Shown piece after piece: positions 58,791 through 64,000 of a stretch of DNA of 64,000 bases. This DNA comes from Salsipaludibacter sp963735045 (GTDB lineage: Bacteria > Actinomycetota > Nitriliruptoria > Nitriliruptorales > Nitriliruptoraceae): assembly GCA_963735045.1 (NCBI GenBank), contig CAVTIZ010000003.1:1936244-2000243 (forward strand), written 5' to 3'. The translations under genes and the position numbers were made by a program. How positions within the stretch are numbered: the stretch's first letter is position 1; each line of letters begins with the position of its first letter. The notes under the pieces are model-generated. The model saw nothing but the letters and a program-made list of their open reading frames with translations. It was not told where the DNA came from and did not search any database.

Positions 58791-59680
58791 CAGAGAAGTC
58801 CAGCGTGGTCGAGGGTGTGTCGGAGAGAGGTGACGACGGGCTCGGGGGCGTCCACCAGCGGGGAGCGGACGGGGCCGGCGGGCAGGTCGAGCAGGGCCAG
58901 CGCGGCCTTGACCGGCGCCGGCGAGGGAGTGGCGAACAGCGCGGCGTGCACGGGCATCAGCCGCAGGTGGATCTCGCGGGCCGTGGCGAGGTCGCCGCTG
59001 GCCATCGCCCGGCACATCCGGGCGAGGTCGTCGCCGCAGACGTGGGCGGACACCGAGACCAGCCCCGCCGCCCCGATCGCGAGCATCGGCAGGTTGAGTT
59101 CGTCGGCGCCACACCACACGTCGAAGCGGTGCTCGGGTCCACCGGTGAGACGCAGCACCTGGGCGGTCTTGGCGAGGTCGCCGGCGGCATCCTTGAGCCC
59201 CACGATGGTGTCGACCTGCGACAGTTCGACCAGGGTGGGGACCTCCAGGGCGCGCCCCGTGCGTTGGGGGACGTCGTAGAGCATCACCGGGAGGTCGGTC
59301 GCGGCGGCGACGGACGTGAAGTGGCGCATCATGCCGGCGTGGTCGGGGCGGTTGTAGTACGGGCTGACGACCAGCACGCCGTCGGCGCCCAGGTCGGTGG
59401 CCGCACGAGTTCGCTCCACGGTCGCGGCGGTCGAGTTCGTCCCGGTGCCCACGACCACCTGGGCCTCGCCGTCGACCTCCTTGCGGACCGCCTCGACCAG
59501 TCGTGCGACCTCGTCGGTGGTCAGGACCGGGGACTCGCCGGTCGTGCCGGCCAGGTACAGCGCCTCGGTGCCGTGCTCGACCAGGTGACGGGACAGGCGT
59601 GCCGCCCCGGCCTCGTCGAGGGACTCGTCGGGATGCAGCGGGGTCGCCATGGCCGTGCCGACGGCGCGGAACGCTGGCAT
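58790..59680 (-). CDS. dapA: 4-hydroxy-tetrahydrodipicolinate synthase
   Basis: 296 residues, ATG at 59680. Condenses pyruvate and aspartate semialdehyde at the first step of diaminopimelate/lysine synthesis. It has TTGESPVLTTDE, the YYNRPDHAGMMRHF block (catalytic Tyr), Schiff-base Lys in IVGLKDA, and the substrate-binding Arg in VPQRTGRALEVPT. Near-terminal LHPDESLDE is usual. It is transcribed with rnj from a TAGGAT element at 59720-59725. Confidence 0.95.
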   Translation of the reverse strand: MPAFRAVGTAMATPLHPDESLDEAGAARLSRHLVEHGTEALYLAGTTGESPVLTTDEVARLVEAVRKEVDGEAQVVVGTGTNSTAATVERTRAATDLGADGVLVVSPYYNRPDHAGMMRHFTSVAAATDLPVMLYDVPQRTGRALEVPTLVELSQVDTIVGLKDAAGDLAKTAQVLRLTGGPEHRFDVWCGADELNLPMLAIGAAGLVSVSAHVCGDDLARMCRAMASGDLATAREIHLRLMPVHAALFATPSPAPVKAALALLDLPAGPVRSPLVDAPEPVVTSLRHTLDHAGLL

Positions 59681-59719
59681 GGGTCGGTGCTCCCGGTCGG
59701 GTGTCGCAGGTGGATCGCC

Positions 59720-59725
59720 ATCCTA
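59720..59725 (-). promoter_or_regulatory. -10 element TAGGAT of dapA-rnj
   Basis: Minus-strand TAGGAT lies 39 nt before the dapA ATG. Confidence 0.45.
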
Positions 59726-59860
59726 ACCGTCGGCCGGCGGGCACCGACCGACCCACCGCCCGCCGCCGCCGGGGTCCGTGCCGTCCGCCGGTACCGTCAC
59801 GACGCGTCCGCTCGTGTCGCGAAAGGCCCGGCCATCCTCCCGACCTCCCTCCCGGTCCCG

Positions 59861-60637
59861 ATGCTGGCCCACGCCGGCGCGGGCGCCACGTGGCAGGCCA
59901 TGCTGGTACTGCTGTCGGTGGGCGCGATCGTGGTCCTGGGGCTGGCCGTGGCCGGGGTGGTCACCGTGGACGAACCCGGAGACCTGGTGTTGCCGCTGGC
60001 CGGCAGTGCGGTCCTGGCCTCGTTGTCGGGCGCCACCTCGTCACTGTTGTCCGACTGGGTCGGCTGGGCGTTCCCGTTGGGGCTGGCGGCCCTGGCGGCC
60101 CTGGTCCTGGCGACGACCACGTCCTGGACGCTGTCGCCGCGGTCACCACTGGTGATCGGGGCCGTGGTCGTGGGACTGGTCGCGGCCGTCACCCTCCACA
60201 CCCGGATCGAGGATTCCTGGCACCCCACGGGGACCGGGGTCGGGGCGGCGTGGACCGACGCCGAGTTGACGCTGGTGTCGCCCACCGACGGCGACGCGGT
60301 GGCGATCGGCGAGGTGGACGTGGTCGTGGCGGTCACCGGTGGGAGCATCGGGCCGGGGGGCGGAGCGGACGCCGCGCAGGCCGGGGGCGGTGACCCCGAG
60401 GAGTTCGGCATGGTCCGCGTCTTCGTCGACGGGCGCCTGGCCACCGGGCCCGACGACGACCCGGTGGCCCCGCGCGAGGACTGTGCCCGTGGCTGCGCCG
60501 AAGCCACCTACCCGGTCGAGCTCGAGCGTGGCCAGCACGTCCTGAGCCTGGAGTTCCTGAGCGCCGACGGCCAGTCCTTCGACACGCCGCCGGGTCCCCG
60601 TCCCACCGTCCAGATCGCCACGGTCGAGGCCGGCTGA
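59861..60637 (+). CDS. Membrane protein with C-terminal extracellular domain, unknown function
   Basis: 258 residues, ATG at 59861; no clear ribosome binding site. Four hydrophobic helices (first at about 13-38, VLLSVGAIVVLGLAVAGVVT; last near 108-122) and then a soluble part of about 130 residues (ELTLVSPTDGDAVAIGEVDV, FGMVRVFVDGRLATGPDDDP, PVELERGQHVLSLEFLSADG). The soluble part looks like a small immunoglobulin-like beta sandwich with two Cys (DCARGCAE). No family was recognised. Convergent with thyX. Confidence 0.6.
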   Translation: MLAHAGAGATWQAMLVLLSVGAIVVLGLAVAGVVTVDEPGDLVLPLAGSAVLASLSGATSSLLSDWVGWAFPLGLAALAALVLATTTSWTLSPRSPLVIGAVVVGLVAAVTLHTRIEDSWHPTGTGVGAAWTDAELTLVSPTDGDAVAIGEVDVVVAVTGGSIGPGGGADAAQAGGGDPEEFGMVRVFVDGRLATGPDDDPVAPREDCARGCAEATYPVELERGQHVLSLEFLSADGQSFDTPPGPRPTVQIATVEAG

Positions 60638-60649
60638 GTCCCGGCCCGG

Positions 60650-62317
60650 TCAGGGTGTCGCGGTGCCGTCCCGGCGTGCCTCCGCGGCACGTTCGGACTC
60701 CAGCCGTTCGAGCTCGGCGCCCCCGTGGTCGACGTGGACCATGGCGTCGGCGATGGCGCGGTGGCCGGCCCGCTCACCGATCAGGTGGTGCATGGACTGC
60801 ACGATCCGCCGGTAGGCGGGGTGGCCCTGGGGGGTCGAGCGCAGTTCCAGCATCTGCATCGCCGCCCGGGCGTTGAGCTGCATCGAGTAGCGGATCCGGT
60901 AGCCGAAGCAGACCGCGTACTGGGCCTGGACCGGGTGGTCGGGAGCCAGGCGCTCCTCCAGCTCGGCCGAGCGTCGCATGGCCCGGTCGTAGGCGTCGGC
61001 GACCCCGGCGTCGTGGAGCTCGGGTGGGGTCTGGTGGCCGTGGCGAGTCGTCAGGTCCTGCCACTCGATGGTGAGCATGCGGTGGCGCTGCAGGTCGCGG
61101 AACCCGCCGTAGTCGCCCAGCACGTCGAAGCGGTACCACACCCGTTCCAGCGCCCGGCCCGGCTTGTGGCGACGGTTGCGCCGCTCCCCCACGAAGGCGT
61201 CCATCACCCGGCGTCGGTCCTCGCCCGACATCCGCTCGACGACATCGGCCAACGCCGGTTCGGGCCGGTCGGCATGGGGGTACAGGATCGCGGTGACCAG
61301 CGCCTGCTCGGCGGCCAGCGGGTCCCGTGGCGACCAGTCCACCAGGGTGACCTCGTCGGCGGGCTCGACCGTGTGACCGCGCGGCACGAACTCGTCGGCC
61401 AGGGCACGCACCTCGTCGCGTGTCCTGGCGAGGTAGTCCGCCCACACGCCGCCCCGGTCGGGGCGGTCGACCCGGGTGAGGAACGACGGGATCAGCTCGC
61501 GCAGCTCCACCAGCAACCGGTCACCGAGGTGGCGGGCCTCGGCCAGCTCCGACGCCCGCAGCCGCAGCAGCAGCATCTCCCACGACTGGCCCGACGCGAA
61601 CATCCCGACGTTGGACGTCGTCGCCGCCGGCAGCAGGCCCCGCAGCAGGTCCAGCGCCTTGGCCCTGGTGGCGTTGCGGTGGACGAACTCGGAGGTGGCC
61701 TCGTCGCGTGGCCAGGTCGCGCGGACCCAGTCCAGCACGGTCGGGATCGCCTCGGCGTAGGTGGCGAAGATCGCGTCGAGCGTGTCGACGTAGGCGCGAG
61801 CATGCGGGCCCGCCATCACGTCGGGGTCGCGGTGGTAGCGCCACCGGCCGTCGACCTGCTGGTCGTAGGCGATGTAGCGGGTCGACTGTTCGAGGTAGGA
61901 CGCCAGCCGCCCCCACTCGACCTGCTTGGTGACCAGGTTCGACACCTCCTCGATGGCCGCGTGCGCGCCACCGAGCTGGGCCACCGAGTCGTCGCCGTAC
62001 TCGCTGAACACCCGTCGGTACAGGCCCTCGGCACGGGCGGTGCCGACCGCGTCCCGGTCGGTCGGCGCGTCGGGGTCGCCGACCGCCAACAGGTCCGCGA
62101 ACTCGTCGACGAACAGGCGCCGGATCGACGAGCGCGAGCGCGAGTAGCGTGCGAACAGGGCTCCCTTGACGACCTCGGGCAGGTCCACCAGGCCGGTCAC
62201 GTGGTCGTCGAGGTTGGTGAAGTGCTGTGCCAGCAGCTCGCGCTCCGCCGGGGTGAACTCGTCTGCCGGGGGCGGGACCGGTCGGGTGTCCAGCGGTGCG
62301 TGATCGGACTCGGGCAC
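60650..62317 (-). CDS. thyX: FAD-dependent thymidylate synthase, tandem-domain long form
   Basis: 555 residues, ATG at 62317, about twice a normal ThyX (215-250). Two ThyX-like halves: the first has KGALFARYSRSRSSIRRLFV, VSNLVTKQVEWGRLASYLEQ and STRYIAYDQ; the second GGFRDLQRHRMLTIEWQDLT and LNARAAMQMLELRSTPQGHP. The second half keeps the RHR of the nucleotide/FAD-binding motif, but the Ser-rich part that follows in classical ThyX is changed (RHRMLTIEWQDLTTR). Whether both halves are active is unknown. It would methylate dUMP using folate and FADH2, beside dapA and rnj as in mycobacteria. -10 element TAGCCT at 62351-62356. Confidence 0.85.
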   Translation of the reverse strand: MPESDHAPLDTRPVPPPADEFTPAERELLAQHFTNLDDHVTGLVDLPEVVKGALFARYSRSRSSIRRLFVDEFADLLAVGDPDAPTDRDAVGTARAEGLYRRVFSEYGDDSVAQLGGAHAAIEEVSNLVTKQVEWGRLASYLEQSTRYIAYDQQVDGRWRYHRDPDVMAGPHARAYVDTLDAIFATYAEAIPTVLDWVRATWPRDEATSEFVHRNATRAKALDLLRGLLPAATTSNVGMFASGQSWEMLLLRLRASELAEARHLGDRLLVELRELIPSFLTRVDRPDRGGVWADYLARTRDEVRALADEFVPRGHTVEPADEVTLVDWSPRDPLAAEQALVTAILYPHADRPEPALADVVERMSGEDRRRVMDAFVGERRNRRHKPGRALERVWYRFDVLGDYGGFRDLQRHRMLTIEWQDLTTRHGHQTPPELHDAGVADAYDRAMRRSAELEERLAPDHPVQAQYAVCFGYRIRYSMQLNARAAMQMLELRSTPQGHPAYRRIVQSMHHLIGERAGHRAIADAMVHVDHGGAELERLESERAAEARRDGTATP

Positions 62318-62350
62318 GGACGACCTCGCATGGCTGGACGGCGACCCGCG

Positions 62351-62356
62351 AGGCTA
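62351..62356 (-). promoter_or_regulatory. -10 element TAGCCT of thyX
   Basis: Minus-strand TAGCCT, 33 nt before the thyX ATG. Confidence 0.45.
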
Positions 62357-62387
62357 GTGGCGACCGTGGTCGGGGCCGACCGATGCC

Positions 62388-62393
62388 TAGGAT
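62388..62393 (+). promoter_or_regulatory. -10 element TAGGAT of the hydrolase gene
   Basis: TAGGAT lies about 68 nt before GTG 62461, divergent from the thyX element at 62351-62356. Confidence 0.4.
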
Positions 62394-62460
62394 GCACCCA
62401 CTCGACCGTCCCGCCCGCACCACCAGGCGTGCGGCGACGGCCGCCGGGAGGGAGCGACAC

Positions 62461-63384
62461 GTGACGACGCTGGAGGGCGCGGAGGCCGAGGTCTGGTCCC
62501 GGCTCGGCCTGACGCCGGTCGACCATCGCCTGCACCTGGCGACGCTGGACCTGGAGGTCCGGGTGCAGGAGGTCGGGCCGAGCGACGGCCACCCAGCGGT
62601 GTTCGTGCACGGCGCGGCGGTGGCCGGGACGACGTGGGCCAACCTGGCCGCCCGACTCGACGGCGTGCGGTGCCTGCTGGTGGACCGACCCGGCTGTGGT
62701 CGCAGCGATGCCCTGCCTCAGCCGCGCGACGTCGAGACCTTCGTCGAGGTCTCGGACCGGCTGGTGGTCGACGTCCTCGACGCGCTCGACCTGCCGACCG
62801 CCCATGTCGTGGGCACCTCGCTGGGCGCACACCCGGCGATCCGGACGGCGGCCCGCCATCCGGCACGGATCGATCGCCTGCTGGTGTTCGGCTGGTGCCT
62901 CGGGACCCCCGTGGCCCCGGCGCCACTGTGGCTGCGGGCGAACGGGCTGCCGGGCGCCGGCTGGCTGATGAACGCCGTCCCGCCGCCACGATGGGCCGTC
63001 GTGGCGATGTTGCGCCGGTTCGGGCTGCGGCGAGCCATCGCCGAGCACGGGTTGGCGGACGAGGCCATCGACTTCCTGGTGGCGCTGTACCGGGACACCG
63101 ACACGCTGCGCAACGAGACCGTGGACGCTCCCGACCTGACGTCGTTGCGCGGCGGCTGGGACCCACGCCTGCTCCTCGACGACGACCTGCTCGGGCGGAT
63201 CACCACGCCCACCTGCATGGTCTGGGGGCGCGACGACCCCTTCGGCGACGCCGAGGCGGCCCGGGACCTCGCGCGCCGGATCCCCGACGCCCGCCTGCAC
63301 CTGCTGGACCGGACCGGCCACGCCCCGTGGCTGGACGAGCCGGAGCGGTGCGCGGCCATCGCCAACGACTTCCTCGCCGCCTGA
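62461..63384 (+). CDS. Alpha/beta hydrolase
   Basis: 307 residues from GTG 62461, preceded by GGAGGGAG. Alpha/beta hydrolase fold with oxyanion HGAAVAGTTWANLAARL, the nucleophile elbow GTSLGAH (Ser), the cap helix region after FGWCLGTPVAP, an acidic position in WGRDDPFG, and the catalytic His in DRTGHAPWLDEPE. This looks like a non-specific esterase or lactonase-type enzyme; no substrate can be assigned. Divergent from thyX. Confidence 0.82.
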   Translation: MTTLEGAEAEVWSRLGLTPVDHRLHLATLDLEVRVQEVGPSDGHPAVFVHGAAVAGTTWANLAARLDGVRCLLVDRPGCGRSDALPQPRDVETFVEVSDRLVVDVLDALDLPTAHVVGTSLGAHPAIRTAARHPARIDRLLVFGWCLGTPVAPAPLWLRANGLPGAGWLMNAVPPPRWAVVAMLRRFGLRRAIAEHGLADEAIDFLVALYRDTDTLRNETVDAPDLTSLRGGWDPRLLLDDDLLGRITTPTCMVWGRDDPFGDAEAARDLARRIPDARLHLLDRTGHAPWLDEPERCAAIANDFLAA

Positions 63385-63495
63385 CCGGGCCACCCGACCT
63401 CCGCGCGATCTCCCGGATCCCTCCTCGGGTCCTTCACACCGTCTTCACCGACGTGGCGCACCGTGGGACTCACCCGCCCCGACCCGGAGGATCCC

Positions 63496-63930
63496 ATGAG
63501 AACCCGTGCCCGCATCGCCCTGACGTTCCTGCTGCTCGCCGTGGCGACCGCCATCGGCGTGGTGGCCTACCAGGCCGGCCTCGCCGCCGGCCCGACCAGC
63601 GCCGCCGTCGACGGCGGCGTCGAGGTCGTCCGCGTCGTCGGCCCCGGCTGGGGTGGGGGAGCCGGATTCTTCCCCGGGTTCCTGTTCTTCCCCTTGTTCG
63701 TGGTCGGCTTCTTCGTCCTCGCCCGGTTCCTGGTGTGGGGAGGACGGGGCTGGGGCGGGCCTCCGGGCCGCCACCACGACTGGGAGCGACGCGCCGACGA
63801 CTGGCATCGCCGCCAGCACGATGCCGGCACGACCCCCGACGACGGGCGCGACCCTGCCGGGCGGCGCCCCGATCGCCCGACCGACCGCCCCGGTTCCTGG
63901 CCCGACGCCGGTTCGCGCGGCACCGACTGA
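63496..63930 (+). CDS. Small two-helix membrane protein
   Basis: 144 residues; ATG 63496 follows GGAGGATCC. One N-terminal helix (about 7-25, IALTFLLLAVATAIGVVAYQ), a second helix (FFPGFLFFPLFVVGFFVLAR, about 58-80), then a Gly/Trp patch and a His/Asp/Arg-rich tail (RHHDWERRADDWHRRQHDAG). The hydrophobic-helix plus basic tail is typical of small envelope-stress or two-component-neighbour proteins in Actinobacteria. A further gene probably starts at 63961. Confidence 0.7.
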   Translation: MRTRARIALTFLLLAVATAIGVVAYQAGLAAGPTSAAVDGGVEVVRVVGPGWGGGAGFFPGFLFFPLFVVGFFVLARFLVWGGRGWGGPPGRHHDWERRADDWHRRQHDAGTTPDDGRDPAGRRPDRPTDRPGSWPDAGSRGTD

Positions 63931-63960
63931 CGGTCCACGCCAGCACCGGGGACCTGCGAC

Positions 63961-64000
63961 CATGGCCACCATGCCCACGCCCTCCTCCCCCGACCCGGCC
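63961..64000 (+). CDS. Possible 5' end of the next gene
   Basis: ATG at 63961 follows CGGGGAC, and the frame (MATMPTPSSPDPA) stays open to the end of the window. In Actinobacteria a regulator gene often follows such a small membrane-protein gene. Too short to identify. Confidence 0.3.

Overview
This is a 64 kb stretch of a very G+C-rich actinobacterial chromosome. The half from about 30 to 62 kb keeps the gene order found around recA in Actinomycetota such as Mycobacterium: nrdR, a LysM gene divergent from lexA, hflX, dapF, miaA, miaB, recX, recA, pgsA, ftsK, rnj, dapA, thyX. A large protein with cell-wall-binding repeats, a class II ribonucleotide reductase and a DUF222/HNH protein would suit a deep lineage such as the Nitriliruptoria, but that placement is inference. 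No rRNA, tRNA or CRISPR array was found.

Left accessory part (1-13.7 kb): the 5' end of a YhcG/DUF1016-type gene; a 4.4 kb gene for a shortened TcA-like Tc-toxin subunit with pore and TcB-binding regions but no TcB/TcC partner in view; a decayed strip with a displaced piece of an ABC-transporter gene; an HNH endonuclease gene carrying two copies of a 16-bp perfect palindrome; a membrane pentapeptide-repeat protein; a SARP/LuxR-like regulator with AAA ATPase; a two-helix membrane protein; and an SDR oxidoreductase.

Middle (13.7-30.6 kb): a five-gene, minus-strand, translationally overlapping operon encodes a BMP-type (nucleoside-like) ABC importer with a carboxymuconolactone-decarboxylase-family protein. 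Next come a T5orf172/GIY-YIG-type gene and a dehalogenase-like hydrolase in a repeat-rich strip. Then nrdJ, whose last 0.5 kb carries five +1 frame disruptions and whose upstream region has two NrdR-box-like sites. A sulfite-oxidase-like/FNR pair, an AI-2E-family permease, a GNAT fusion and an LppM-like lipoprotein follow.

Core part (30.6-64 kb): DNA-damage and nucleotide genes (nrdR, lexA, the LysM gene, recA, recX, thyX), tRNA and ribosome modification (miaA, miaB, rimO), lysine/cell-wall precursors (dapA, dapF), and division/envelope genes (ftsK, rodZ-like, pgsA, the cell-wall-binding protein). recA and the LysM gene each appear to have two damage-responsive promoters: one with LexA boxes, and one matching the LexA-independent RecA-NDp (PafBC-type) promoter of mycobacteria. 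rodZ-rimO-pgsA-cinA-thpR form a chain in which every junction is a 4-nt start/stop overlap. Many promoters share a TAGNNT -10 hexamer, and one places the start codon at the expected +1 (leaderless).

Several genes show single-base frame shifts next to short C/G runs (TcA-like gene, nrdJ, exonuclease-GNAT gene). These may be assembly errors and should be checked before the genes are called broken.
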